Positions 8,508 through 18,410 are shown, numbered from the stretch's first letter. The stretch is 64,000 bases of DNA from Paraburkholderia lycopersici (GCF_900096975.1 NZ_FMYQ01000019.1:62001-126000); one strand, 5' to 3'. Numbers and translations are program-made. Notes: a model not told the origin generated them from the letters alone.

Positions 8508-9149
8508 ATGCAAAAAGCAATAAAAAGGACAGCGGCAACCGCTGCCCTTATGGGGGTAGTGTTTTTCGCGACGCCGGCCAGCGCGGCCGGAACGCCCGAC
8601 ACGGGCATCTATGGGGGCGACTGGCTGGTGCGCTTGCGCGCGATCAGCATCATGCCGGACGCGCGCTCGAGCGATACGCTCAACGTGCTCGGCACGAACG
8701 TGAACAACGCCATCGTACCCGAACTCGACTTCACCTACATGGCGACCAACAACATCGGCGTCGAGCTGATTCTCGGCACGTCGCGCAACCAGGTGACGTC
8801 GAACATCGGCGCGCTCGGCGGTGTGGGCGTGCTGCCGCCTACGCTGCTGCTGCAGTATCACTTCAACAATGCGGGCAAGGTGCGGCCATATGTGGGCGCG
8901 GGTATCAACTACACGCTCTTCTACAACAACGGCCTGCATGCGGGCGGACAGTCGGTTGGGATCGAGAACCACAGCTGGGGTCCGGCGCTGCAGTTCGGTA
9001 TCGACTTCCAGGTGACGAAGAAAATGTTCGTGAACGTGGACGTCAAGAAGATCTGGATGCACACCGACGCAACGCTGGGCGGCACGCCGCTCGGCACGTT
9101 GCATATCGATCCGATCATAGTGGGTCTCGGCGTGGGTATGAAGTTCTAA
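8508..9149 (+). CDS. ompW: OmpW family outer-membrane protein
   Basis: Outer-membrane eight-stranded beta-barrel of 213 residues. Residues 1-26 are a Sec signal peptide ending ASAAG. The mature protein begins GDWLVRLRAISIMPD and ends in GVGMKF with the terminal Phe needed for barrel assembly. The OmpW hallmarks PELDFTYMATNNIGVELI, PTLLLQYHF and VRPYVGAGINYT are visible. OmpW proteins form a narrow hydrophobic channel for small apolar compounds. The ATG has GGGGAA upstream. Regulation by an FNR-type factor is likely from the site at 8421. A strong terminator follows. Confidence 0.94.
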   Translation: MQKAIKRTAATAALMGVVFFATPASAAGTPDTGIYGGDWLVRLRAISIMPDARSSDTLNVLGTNVNNAIVPELDFTYMATNNIGVELILGTSRNQVTSNIGALGGVGVLPPTLLLQYHFNNAGKVRPYVGAGINYTLFYNNGLHAGGQSVGIENHSWGPALQFGIDFQVTKKMFVNVDVKKIWMHTDATLGGTPLGTLHIDPIIVGLGVGMKF

Positions 9150-9170
9150 CCGCCGCTTCACCGCTTTTCA

Positions 9171-9195
9171 AACGCCGGCTTGCCCGGCGTTTTTC
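9171..9195. terminator. Bidirectional terminator between ompW and the DUF1289 gene
   Basis: AACGCCGG and CCGGCGTT form a perfect 8-bp stem around CTTGC. TTTTT follows on the plus strand, and a T-rich stretch follows on the minus strand. It lies between two convergent genes and can serve both. Confidence 0.85.
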
Positions 9196-9225
9196 ATTGG
9201 CGCTCGGGGCGCTCGGTCGTGCCGC

Positions 9226-9429
9226 TCAGGCGCGGTCCTTCTGGAAGCGCATGGCGGTGCCTTCGCTTTCAATGCGCGCCCACACGGCGCGCTTTTCCTC
9301 GTCGGCCATGAAAACCCAGTTGGCAACTTCCACTGCGGTGCGGCCACAACCTTTGCAGATGTCGTCGAAGAGGGTCGAGCACACGCCGATGCACGGGCTG
9401 TCGGGGAGGTCGTGGAGGTTGGATGCCAT
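9226..9429 (-). CDS. DUF1289 domain protein
   Basis: Small cysteine-containing protein of 67 residues. The core SPCIGVCSTLFDDICKGCGRT carries the four cysteines (C-x3-C and C-x2-C pattern) conserved in DUF1289 proteins, probably a metal-binding knuckle. EVANWVFMADEEKRAVWARI follows, also typical. The frame is open well upstream, but the family begins close to the ATG at 9429, which has AAGG nearby. The function is unknown; proteins of this kind are often predicted to be Fe-S or zinc binding. It is convergent with ompW and stands alone. Confidence 0.88.
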   Translation of the reverse strand: MASNLHDLPDSPCIGVCSTLFDDICKGCGRTAVEVANWVFMADEEKRAVWARIESEGTAMRFQKDRA

Positions 9430-10002
9430 GGAAGAGCCTTGGGGCGTGGCCGACGCTTCGAGGTCGCCGGCTTCGGTACGAAACGCCGCTATGTTAGCCG
9501 ATCCCGTGCGAGGCGGCCGTCCACCGTCTCCTGGCCGCGCCACGAGAGCTTTCGATGTGCGATGGATCGCCCCGGCTTGCCGGACGGCTGATCGGCCCAT
9601 CCATCGATTGTCGGACGCAACTGCAAGGAGATAGCAAGGCGGCGTACGCACGCGCCTTAAGACGCGTGCGGGTACGCGAGAGGGGCAGCCTTCCCGCATC
9701 CCCTCGATGGCAGGCCGCGGCGGGCAGTGCCCGGGAGCGCACGCGGCGTCGTATGCATGTGTGCCCGAAGCGGTTTTTTATGGACACGGCCCGTGAAACG
9801 GCTAAAATTGCGCGCGATTTACCGTCCGCGCGCAAACCGCCATGCTTCTCACGGCCCATGTTCCGTTTGCGCGACACGCCGGCGTTTTTTTTGTCGCCTG
9901 GCATGTTTGATGGTAGGTTCGGTAAAGTCAGGGGAGCCGCGCAGCGCGCGGCGCGATGCGAGGCAGGCAGCCGGCAGGAACCGGCCAGGATCGGAGAACG
10001 GG
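9430..10002. other. 573-base intergenic region before potF
   Basis: I see no supported gene here. The left part must hold the promoter of the minus-strand DUF1289 gene. The right part carries a sigma-70-like promoter candidate (9781-9808) and a long GC-rich leader before potF. The open frames crossing it are arginine-rich artefacts of the base composition. Confidence 0.5.
9781..9808 (+). promoter_or_regulatory. Candidate sigma-70 promoter for the pot operon
   Basis: TGGACA (9781-9786) and TAAAAT (9803-9808) are separated by 16 bases. Each differs from the -35/-10 consensus at one position. This would give a leader of about 190 bases before potF. It is the best match I found in this spacer. 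Confidence 0.45.
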
Positions 10003-11103
10003 ATGAAGAAAGGAGTTGTGGCGCAACTGGCCGCGCTCGCGCTGTGCGCGGCGCCGTGGATGACGTCCGTGGCGAAGGACACGCAGTTGAACGTGTACAA
10101 CTGGTCCGATTACATCGCCAAGGACACGATTCCGAACTTCACGAAGCAGACCGGCATCCAGGTCAAATACGACAACTACGACAGCGACGACACGCTTCAG
10201 GCCAAGCTGCTCGCCGGCAATTCCGGTTACGACATCGTCGTGCCGACCAGCAACTACGCGGGCAAGCAGATCGCCGCCGGCATCTTCGCGCCGCTCGACA
10301 AATCGAAGATCCCCAACCTCAAGTATCTCGATCCGCAACTGATGGCGCTCGTCGCCGGCGCGGATCCGGGCAACAAGTACGCGGTGCCCTGGGCGTACGG
10401 CACGACCGGTCTCGCCTACAACGTCACGAAGGCGCAGCAGATCCTCGGCAAGAACGTGCCGCTCGACAACTGGGACATCCTCTTCAAGCCCGAGAACATC
10501 TCGAAGCTGAAGGCCTGCGGCGTATCCGTGCTCGACGCGCCGGACCAGATGTTCGCGGCCGCGCTGCACTACATCGGCAAGGACCCGCTTTCGACGAACC
10601 CGGACGACTATCGCGCCGCGCTCGCGATGATGAAGAAGATCCGTCCGTACATCACGCAGTTCAACTCGTCGGGCTACATCAACGACCTCGTGGGCGGCGA
10701 TATCTGCTTCGCTTACGGCTGGTCGGGCGACGTCGTGATCGCCAAGCATCGCGCCGTCGACGCGAAAAAGCCTTACAAGATCGAGTACTACATTCCGAAG
10801 GGCGGCGCGCCGATCTGGTTTGACGTGATGACCATCCCGAAGGATGCGCAGCACAAGGAAGCCGCGCACGAGTGGATCAACTACATCGAGACGCCGCAGG
10901 TCCACGCGGCCATCACGAACGCGGTCTACTATCCGAGCGCGAACGCGGAAGCGCGCAAGTATGTGAACAAGGACATCGCGGACGACCCGGCCGTGTACCC
11001 GCCGCCCGAAGTCCTCAAGACGCTGTTCCTGCTCAAGCCGTTGCCGCCTGAGATCCAGCGCCTGCAAACGCGTCTGTGGACCGAATTCAAGTCGGGCCGC
11101 TGA
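10003..11103 (+). CDS. potF: Polyamine ABC transporter periplasmic binding protein
   Basis: Periplasmic polyamine-binding protein of 366 residues, close to PotF. A Sec signal peptide covers about residues 1-25. The mature protein begins LNVYNWSDYIAKDTIPNFTKQTG, nearly the same as E. coli PotF, followed by YDIVVPTSNYAGKQI and AVPWAYGTTGLAYN of the ligand cleft. The aromatic and acidic residues expected to hold the amine groups (WSDY, WSGD) are present. Putrescine or spermidine is the likely ligand. The ATG at 10003 has GGAGAACGGG upstream; the frame is open further left but without a signal sequence. It is the first gene of potFGHI and is separated from potG by a weak terminator, as is common for highly expressed binding proteins. 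Confidence 0.93.
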   Translation: MKKGVVAQLAALALCAAPWMTSVAKDTQLNVYNWSDYIAKDTIPNFTKQTGIQVKYDNYDSDDTLQAKLLAGNSGYDIVVPTSNYAGKQIAAGIFAPLDKSKIPNLKYLDPQLMALVAGADPGNKYAVPWAYGTTGLAYNVTKAQQILGKNVPLDNWDILFKPENISKLKACGVSVLDAPDQMFAAALHYIGKDPLSTNPDDYRAALAMMKKIRPYITQFNSSGYINDLVGGDICFAYGWSGDVVIAKHRAVDAKKPYKIEYYIPKGGAPIWFDVMTIPKDAQHKEAAHEWINYIETPQVHAAITNAVYYPSANAEARKYVNKDIADDPAVYPPPEVLKTLFLLKPLPPEIQRLQTRLWTEFKSGR

Positions 11104-11137
11104 CGCGGTCGGCGCGGTAGTCCGAAGTTTTACCCCG

Positions 11138-11167
11138 AGCCCTCGGTACGATGCCGGGGGCTTTGTT
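11138..11167 (+). terminator. Weak intra-operon terminator between potF and potG
   Basis: AGCCCTCGGT and GCCGGGGGCT pair at 8 of 10 positions, followed by TTTGTT. The imperfect stem and broken T tract suggest attenuation rather than full stop, which would leave potF expressed more than potGHI. Confidence 0.55.
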
Positions 11168-11217
11168 CGTCAACCCCGTCCAGTATCCAGGCAGAACCAG
11201 GCAGGGCAGAGAGAATC

Positions 11218-12374
<1,157 letters not shown>

Positions 12375-12378
<4 letters not shown>

Positions 12379-13307
12379 CGGGCACGCTCAAGAGCATCCT
12401 CTACTGGCCGGTCAGGCGCTTTAACCTGACCGGCCGCACGGCCGTGGTGGCGGGCCCGTTCTTCTGGCTGCTGCTGTTCTTCCTCGTGCCGTTCGTCCTG
12501 GTCGTGAAGATCAGCTTCGCCGACCAGCAGCTCGGCATCCCGCCGTACACGGAACTCACGTCGTTCGCCGACGGCGTCTGGCACATCGCGCTCGACTTCT
12601 CGCACTACGCGTTCCTGTTCCAGGACACGCTGTACTTCGCGACCTACGTGAATTCGGTGGTCGTGGCGGCGATTTCGACGCTGCTATGCCTGCTGATCGG
12701 CTATCCGATGGCGTACTACATCGCGCGCTCGAATCCGGCCTCGCGCAACATCCTCATGATGGCCGTGATGCTGCCGTTCTGGACGTCGTTCCTGATTCGC
12801 GTGTACGCGTGGATCGGCATCCTGAAGAACAACGGGCTGCTGAACAATTTCCTGATCTCGGCCGGCATCATTCACTCGCCGATCGAGCTCTATCACACGA
12901 ACACGGCCGTCTATATCGGCATGGTGTACTCGTACCTGCCGTTTCTCGTGATGCCGCTCTACGCGCACCTGGTGAAGATGGACCTCACGCTGCTCGAAGC
13001 CGCTTACGACCTCGGCGCAAAGCCATGGCGCGCGTTCGTGGAGATCACGCTGCCGCTCTCGAAGAACGGCATCATCGCGGGCTGCCTGCTGGTGTTCATT
13101 CCGGCGGTGGGCGAGTACGTGATTCCCGAGCTGCTCGGCGGCGCGAATACGCTGATGATCGGCCGCGTCATGTGGAACGAGTTCTTCGACAATGCCGACT
13201 GGCCGATGGCCTCCGCCGTGACCTGCGCGATGGTGCTGCTGCTGCTCGTGCCGATGGCGCTGTTCCAGCACTACCAGGCGAAGGAACTGGAGGGCCGCGG
13301 CAAATGA
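12375..13307 (+). CDS. potH: Polyamine ABC transporter permease PotH
   Basis: Inner-membrane permease of 310 residues with about six membrane segments. The first, near residues 25-47, is FFWLLLFFLVPFVLVVKISFA. The EAA loop LLEAAYDLGAKPWRAFVEITLPLSKNGI contacts PotG. IPAVGEYVIPELLGG near the C-terminal third is a strong PotH signature. The start overlaps the potG stop and the stop overlaps the potI start, both as ATGA, so the three genes are translationally coupled. Confidence 0.95.
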
Positions 13308-14122
13308 AACCGAATCGCGTTTTGCAGTTCATCGCGCTCGGCCTCGGCTTTGCGTTCCTCTATATCCCGATCCTTAGCCTGATCGTCTACTCGTTCAACG
13401 AATCGCAGCTCGTGACGGTCTGGACGCATTTTTCGACGCGCTGGTATCAGGCGCTCGTGACCGACGGCGAACTCATCACCGCAGCCTGGCTTTCGCTGCG
13501 CATCGCGCTGATGACGGCGTTCGCCTCGGTATTCATCGGCACGTGGGCGGGCTTCGTGCTTGCGCGCATGGGGAGCTTTCGCGGTTTCACGCTCTTCTCG
13601 GGCATGATCAACGCGCCGCTCGTGATTCCCGAAGTGATCCAGGGCATTTCGCTGCTGCTGCTCTTCGTGGAAATGGGCAAGCTGATCGGCTGGCCCGCGG
13701 GGCGCGGCGTGTTTACGATCTGGATCGGTCACGTGATGCTGTGCATTTCGTACGTCGCGATCATCGTGCAGTCGCGCGTGCGCGAGCTCAATCCGTCGCT
13801 GGAGGAGGCCGCGCTCGACCTCGGCGCGACGCCGTTCAAGGTGTTTTTCCAGATTACGCTGCCGCTCATTTCCCAGGCGCTCGCCGCGGGCTGGCTGCTC
13901 TCGTTCACGCTCTCGATCGACGACCTGGTGCTCTCGGCATTCCTTTCGGGCCCGGGCTCGACCACGCTGCCGCTCGTCGTCTTCTCGCGCGTGCGCCTCG
14001 GCCTGAACCCGGAGATGAACGCGCTTGCCACGCTGTTCATCGCGGTCGTGACGGCGGGTGTGATTGTCGGCAACTACTTCATGCAACGCGCGGAGCGCAG
14101 GCGCATGGCAATGGCGGTCTGA
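13304..14122 (+). CDS. potI: Polyamine ABC transporter permease PotI
   Basis: Second inner-membrane permease of the polyamine importer, 272 residues with about six membrane segments. LYIPILSLIVYSFNES at the first segment, the EAA loop LEEAALDLGATPFKVFFQITLPL and FTLSIDDLVLSAFLSGPG match PotI/PotC. It forms a heterodimer with PotH. It is the last gene of the operon and is followed by a strong terminator 40 bases downstream. Confidence 0.95.
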   Translation: MKPNRVLQFIALGLGFAFLYIPILSLIVYSFNESQLVTVWTHFSTRWYQALVTDGELITAAWLSLRIALMTAFASVFIGTWAGFVLARMGSFRGFTLFSGMINAPLVIPEVIQGISLLLLFVEMGKLIGWPAGRGVFTIWIGHVMLCISYVAIIVQSRVRELNPSLEEAALDLGATPFKVFFQITLPLISQALAAGWLLSFTLSIDDLVLSAFLSGPGSTTLPLVVFSRVRLGLNPEMNALATLFIAVVTAGVIVGNYFMQRAERRRMAMAV

Positions 14123-14163
14123 TTTTCGCGGCGCCACGACGCGCCACGCAGCGCGATGCGAAG

Positions 14164-14197
14164 CGGCGCGGACAGCCATGTCCGCGCCGTTTGCGTT
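14164..14197 (+). terminator. Rho-independent terminator of the pot operon
   Basis: A perfect 11-bp stem (CGGCGCGGACA / TGTCCGCGCCG) with a 4-base loop is followed by TTTGCGTT. It ends just before the convergent chemoreceptor gene. Confidence 0.82.
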
Positions 14198-14213
14198 GGG
14201 ACGGCGCAACCGC

Positions 14214-15635
14214 TTACAGCCGATACCCCATGCGGAACCCTCCCCAATGCCGCCCATTCACGAAGATCGGCGCGGAGGCGTCCTTCATCATCACGAATGT
14301 GCCGCCGCCCATGTCGCGCCGATAGGTCTGCAGCAGGAAGGGCTTGGTGTGGGAGCCGGCCGCGCGCCCCGCCCGGTCGTTGAAGATGCGGTGATTGCGG
14401 CAGTTCGCCGCATTCCACACAGGATCGGCGCCTTGCGGATGCGAGAACTTGCGATTGTGAGTCGGGATGTAGCCGCGCGGATCGATCGCCACGCAGAAGG
14501 CGACGCGTTCGTCGAACGTCAGCAGCGGTTCGAGGATGGAGGGCAGCACGCGGTCGGTGAACGCGGTGAAGCGCGTAAGGTGCTGCAGCGGATTCGTGTC
14601 CGGCACCGGCGCATAGACGCTGTCGAACAGATCCGCCTCGCCGATTTCGCCGCGTGCGAGCGCGCCCTCGAACAGCTTGCCGACCTGGGCGGCCGCGCGC
14701 TGCACGGCCTCGATGAAACGCGTGTCGTCGGTCTCCACGCCCGTGGCCGCCGAAAGCTCGATGAGTGTTTCCGAGACATCGAGCAGCTTGCCGAGCTGAT
14801 CCTTGGCGTGCACGAAGTTGCGGCTCGAGTCCTCGACTCCGCTGACCATCTCGCTCACCTGGCTTTCCAGCCCGTCACACTTCGTTTCGATCTCGCCCGT
14901 GAGCTGCGCGATCTGGCCGGCGTGCTCGTCGAGCTGCACGATCGCCTCGCCGGTGCTCTGCACGGCCTCGCCGATGGTGTGCGTGCCCTCGCGCACGCGA
15001 TGCGCGCGTTCGGTGTTCGCCGTGCCCTCGGCGATAAGCTGTTCGGTCTGCTGCGTGAGTTGCCCGAGCGTTTGCTCGATCTGCCCGGTGGCCTGCGCGG
15101 TCTTGGCCGAGAGATTCTTCACCTCGGCCGCGACCACGGCGAAGCTCTTGCCGGACTCCCCCGCGCGTGCGGCCTCGATGGCGGCGTTGAGCGCGAGCAG
15201 CTGGGTCTGACGCGCGATCAGCGAGATTTCCTCGGAAACCTTCGACACATGCGCAAGCGCGCTCTTGAGCGCGCGGATCTGCGTCTCGATGACGGTGACG
15301 CCTTCGACGAGGCCATGAATGTCGGCGAGCGAGTCCTCGATGGTCTGCTGCGATTGCTGCACGGTGGCGGTGGTGCCGGTGCTCAGCTCGCGCATGGCGC
15401 GCGCCGCCGTGGCGATCTGATGATTGCCGGCGAGCGTGTGGGCCGCCGACTCGCGCAGCGCGTGGCAAACGGCGGTCTGGCGCTGCACGCGGGCGGCGAC
15501 TTCGTCGACGTGGCCGGCCACGTCGCAGATCTCGATGCCGAGCCGGCCGGCTTGCGCAGCGATGTCGCCGACGATACCGGCGGATTTTCCCGCGCGGTGG
15601 CGACCGCGCAGGCCCAGCAAACGCAAATTTGTCAT
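14214..15635 (-). CDS. Soluble methyl-accepting chemoreceptor with C-terminal sensor
   Basis: Chemoreceptor of 473 residues without any membrane segment. A coiled-coil signalling domain covers about residues 60-290, with a tip LLALNAAIEAARAGESGKSFAVVAAEVKNLS near 147-176 that would bind CheW/CheA. The region from about residue 360 to the end (RGYIPTHNRKFSH, FLLQTYRRDMGG, APIFVNGRHWGGFRMGY) looks like a Cache/PAS-like sensing module placed after the signalling domain, the reverse of the usual order. There is no CheR-tether pentapeptide at the end. The ATG has GGAG upstream. It probably senses an intracellular signal or redox state. No che or fli genes are near. Confidence 0.85.
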   Translation of the reverse strand: MTNLRLLGLRGRHRAGKSAGIVGDIAAQAGRLGIEICDVAGHVDEVAARVQRQTAVCHALRESAAHTLAGNHQIATAARAMRELSTGTTATVQQSQQTIEDSLADIHGLVEGVTVIETQIRALKSALAHVSKVSEEISLIARQTQLLALNAAIEAARAGESGKSFAVVAAEVKNLSAKTAQATGQIEQTLGQLTQQTEQLIAEGTANTERAHRVREGTHTIGEAVQSTGEAIVQLDEHAGQIAQLTGEIETKCDGLESQVSEMVSGVEDSSRNFVHAKDQLGKLLDVSETLIELSAATGVETDDTRFIEAVQRAAAQVGKLFEGALARGEIGEADLFDSVYAPVPDTNPLQHLTRFTAFTDRVLPSILEPLLTFDERVAFCVAIDPRGYIPTHNRKFSHPQGADPVWNAANCRNHRIFNDRAGRAAGSHTKPFLLQTYRRDMGGGTFVMMKDASAPIFVNGRHWGGFRMGYRL

Positions 15636-15810
15636 CGGGAGTCTCCTTGCCCGGTGCGAACGAAAAACCGTGGGCCCGTTCGTGTGCAGGTTCGATCGCC
15701 GGGCCTTCTGAACGTGTTAACGGCGCGCGGCGCGGGGACTTGAGCGCAGGACAGTCGCCTGGCGCTATGATCGGGAACTCGCTCGCTCCCGGCCGGGCGG
15801 CGAAAGCCGG

Positions 15811-15848
15811 CGACAAAGCGCACAAGGGGCGACAAAGCGCACAAAGGG
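15811..15848. repeat. Two tandem 19-bp repeats before a small gene
   Basis: GCGACAAAGCGCACAAGGG (15811-15829) is followed at once by a copy differing at one position (15830-15848). The array ends 18 bases before the start codon of the 42-residue protein, so it sits at or just upstream of its ribosome binding site. Confidence 0.75.
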
Positions 15849-15866
15849 CGTCGCGACAGGAGCAAG

Positions 15867-15995
15867 ATGATCGAGGCGATATTCGGCGGGGGCGCGCCGC
15901 TCGCGCTCTGGCAGCAGTTGATCCAGCTCTGGGAGCTGATCGTGATGGTGTTGCGCTTCCTCTGGGGGCTGTTGAAGCTCCTCGGCGGCGTTTGA
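15867..15995 (+). CDS. Small hydrophobic protein, 42 residues
   Basis: A very short frame starting with ATG and preceded by AGGAG at an ideal 4-base distance (15858-15862). The product begins MIEAIFGGGAPLALWQQLI and continues through a hydrophobic segment rich in Leu and Trp (about residues 12-41, including WELIVMVLRFLWGLLKLL). It is likely one membrane helix or an amphipathic membrane-bound helix. It ends 18 bases before the methyltransferase gene, so both probably share a transcript. I do not recognise the family. Support comes from the ribosome binding site, the coherent hydrophobic composition (unlike the arginine-rich chance frames of this genome) and its position. A toxin-like or small membrane regulatory peptide are possible roles, but both are speculation. 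Confidence 0.55.
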   Translation: MIEAIFGGGAPLALWQQLIQLWELIVMVLRFLWGLLKLLGGV

Positions 15996-16013
15996 ACGAC
16001 AAGAGGGCAGACG

Positions 16014-16784
16014 ATGATCGACGATTCCACCCGGCGCTTCACCGACCGGGTCGCAGACTACGTGAAGTTCCGGCCTACCTATCCGCGCGAAGTGGTGACT
16101 TTCGTGCACGTGGAGTGCGGCGTCGCGCCAGGCTCGCCCGTGGCCGACATCGGCGCCGGCACGGGCCTCTCCACAAAGCTCTTTCTCGACGCGGGCCACC
16201 CCGTCACGGCCGTCGAGCCGAATGCGGCGATGCGCGCGGCAGCGGACGAACTGCTGGCCGGCTACAAGGGCTACCGCAGCGTCGCGGGCACGGCGGAGGC
16301 GACGACGCTCGAATCCGCGAGCGTGGATCTCGTGAGCGCCGCGCAGGCGTTCCACTGGTTCCACAAGACGGACGCGCAGCGCGAGTTCGCGCGCATCCTG
16401 AAGCCGCGCGGCAAGATCGTGCTGTTCTGGAATCGTCGCCCGCTCGGGGGTTCGGCGTTTCTGGAAGGCTACGAGGCGCTGCTGCAGCGCTTTTGCCCCG
16501 ACTACGCGCGTGTGGCGCAAACCTGGCCCGACTCGGCCGCGATGGCCGACTGGTTCGGCGACGGCTTCGAGCACCAGACGGTGTTTCCCAATGCGCAATG
16601 GCTCGATTTCGAGGGGTTGCGCGGGCGGTTGATGTCGTCGTCATATGCGCCGCTGGCCGGCGACGAGCGCCACGAGCCCATGCTCGCGGCGCTGCGCGAG
16701 CTGTTCGACGCCACGCAAAAGGACGGCCGCGTGAATTTCGCGTACGAGACGCGCGTGTACGCCGGACGGCCGCTGCGCGGCTAA
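16014..16784 (+). CDS. Class I SAM-dependent methyltransferase
   Basis: Soluble methyltransferase of 256 residues. The SAM-binding motif I VADIGAGTG lies at about residues 43-51, the acidic end of strand 2 is in VTAVEPNAAM, and the post-motif DLVSAAQAFHWFHK is typical of Methyltransf_11 proteins. The opening RFTDRVADYVKFRPTYP is common in a group annotated as putative methyltransferases of unknown substrate. GAGGG precedes the ATG. It follows a 42-residue hydrophobic gene in the same direction and converges with the monooxygenase gene. The substrate cannot be inferred. Confidence 0.9.
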   Translation: MIDDSTRRFTDRVADYVKFRPTYPREVVTFVHVECGVAPGSPVADIGAGTGLSTKLFLDAGHPVTAVEPNAAMRAAADELLAGYKGYRSVAGTAEATTLESASVDLVSAAQAFHWFHKTDAQREFARILKPRGKIVLFWNRRPLGGSAFLEGYEALLQRFCPDYARVAQTWPDSAAMADWFGDGFEHQTVFPNAQWLDFEGLRGRLMSSSYAPLAGDERHEPMLAALRELFDATQKDGRVNFAYETRVYAGRPLRG

Positions 16785-16799
16785 CGCGTTCGCAAGCCG

Positions 16800-18290
16800 C
16801 TAGCGGACGAAGTCGTAGTCCGCGGTGCGCACGCGGCGCGTCTTGTGGCGGAAGATGAAAGTGAAGCCCGGCCACAGCGAAGTGTTCTTGCCCGCCTGCG
16901 TGAGGTAGTAGCTGTGACAGCCGGACTGCCACACGGTGCGCGCGAAGCGCGCCTGCAGGCGCACGTTCCACGCGCGCTGCGCCTCGGCGCGAACGTCCAT
17001 CGTGCGCGCGCCCGCGCGTTGCAGCGTGCGGATACAGCCCGCGATATAGCGGATGTGCGACTCGATCATGTAGATCATCGAGTTGTGGCCCAGTCCCGTG
17101 TTCGGACCGATCACGAAGAAAAGATTCGGGAAGCCCGCGACGCTCGCGCCGAGGTACGCTTCGGGGCCGTCGCGCCGCCACGTCTCGCCGAGATCCCGGC
17201 CGCCCACGCCGGTCACCTGGAAGGGCGCATCGACGTCGTTGACCTGAAAACCCGTGCCGCAGACGATCGCGTCGAAACGACGATGCCTGCCGCCGGCGGT
17301 CACGATGCCATCGGCGACGACCTCGCGGATGGCGTCCGTCACCAGTTCGACGTTGGGCTGCGCGAGCGCCGGATAGTAGTCGCTCGAAAGCAGCACGCGC
17401 TTGCAGCCGAGCAGATAGTCGGGCGTGAGACGCGCGCGCAATTCGGGGTCCTTGACCTTGTGCGCGAGATAGCTGCGTGCGAACTTCGTCGGCGCTTTGA
17501 GCAGGCGCGGCTCGACAGAGAAGCCGAGCGCGCGCGATTCGTGCTGCCAGTAAATGGCGGCGCGCGCCACGCGCTGCGCGAGCGGCACGTGGCGATAAAT
17601 CCAGCGCCAACGCTCGCCGATGACGCGGTCGCGCCGCGGCATGATCCATGGCGGCGTGCGCTGAAACACGGCGAGCTGCGCGACGCGCGGCTGGATCTGC
17701 GGCACGAACTGGATCGCGCTCGCGCCCGTGCCGATCACGGCGACGCGCTTGCCTTCGAGCGGATAGTCGTGGTCCCAGCGCGCCGAGTGAAAGAGTGCGC
17801 CCTCGAAGCGCTCGATGCCCGCGATGTTCGGCAGCGAAGGACGCGAGAGCGGACCGTTCGCGGCGATCACGATATCGGCTTCGATCGTTCTGAGCGCGCC
17901 GTCTCGCGCGATCTCGACTTGCCAGACGCCGTGCCCCTGCTCGAAGCGGGCGGCACGCACCTGCGAGCCGTATTCGATGAAGCGCTCGACGTCGTACTTG
18001 CGCGCGCAATGGCGCAGGTAGTCGAGGATCTCGCGCTGCGGCGCGTAGGTGCGCGTCCAGGCCGGATTCGGCTCGAACGAAAACGAGTAGAGGTGTGAAG
18101 GGATGTCGCAGGCGGCGCCCGGGTAGGCGTTGTCGCGCCAGGTGCCGCCGAGACTTTCGGCCGCCTCGTAGATCGTGAACGAATCGATGCCCATGCGGCG
18201 AAGCCGGATCGCCATGCCGAGTCCGGAAAAGCCGCCGCCGATGATGGCGATGCGCAACGCCGGCCCGTTGCCGGGCGTTTCAGTGGCCAT
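16800..18290 (-). CDS. FAD-dependent Baeyer-Villiger-type monooxygenase
   Basis: Flavoprotein monooxygenase of 496 residues. An N-terminal FAD fold IAIIGGGFSGLG lies at about residues 14-25. The Baeyer-Villiger fingerprint F-x-G-x3-H-x3-W-D is exact (FEGALFHSARWD), followed by the NADPH fold VAVIGTGASAIQ. FVIGPNTGLGHNS near the C-terminal third is also typical. Such enzymes use NADPH and oxygen to turn ketones into esters, or oxidise soft nucleophiles. I prefer the ATG at 18290 because the protein reaches the FAD motif at the usual distance; a TTG 48 bases upstream is in frame, and neither has a strong ribosome binding site. The gene converges with the methyltransferase gene. The substrate is unknown. 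Confidence 0.88.
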   Translation of the reverse strand: MATETPGNGPALRIAIIGGGFSGLGMAIRLRRMGIDSFTIYEAAESLGGTWRDNAYPGAACDIPSHLYSFSFEPNPAWTRTYAPQREILDYLRHCARKYDVERFIEYGSQVRAARFEQGHGVWQVEIARDGALRTIEADIVIAANGPLSRPSLPNIAGIERFEGALFHSARWDHDYPLEGKRVAVIGTGASAIQFVPQIQPRVAQLAVFQRTPPWIMPRRDRVIGERWRWIYRHVPLAQRVARAAIYWQHESRALGFSVEPRLLKAPTKFARSYLAHKVKDPELRARLTPDYLLGCKRVLLSSDYYPALAQPNVELVTDAIREVVADGIVTAGGRHRRFDAIVCGTGFQVNDVDAPFQVTGVGGRDLGETWRRDGPEAYLGASVAGFPNLFFVIGPNTGLGHNSMIYMIESHIRYIAGCIRTLQRAGARTMDVRAEAQRAWNVRLQARFARTVWQSGCHSYYLTQAGKNTSLWPGFTFIFRHKTRRVRTADYDFVR

Positions 18291-18335
18291 GTGAGCGTCT
18301 GCCGTGTGGGTTGAGGTCGTTTGTGCGCGCCGATG

Positions 18336-18362
18336 CAAAACGGGCTCCGCGAGGGAGCCCGT
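18336..18362 (-). terminator. Rho-independent terminator after the TPR gene
   Basis: ACGGGCTCC and GGAGCCCGT form a perfect 9-bp stem with loop GCGAG. Read on the minus strand it is followed by TTTTG. It lies about 50 bases after the stop of the TPR gene and shortly before the monooxygenase start. Confidence 0.8.
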
Positions 18363-18410
18363 CGTCGCTTTGTCGTTTCTTTGCGGCGGTCCGCGCCGGG
18401 GGCTGGGCGC

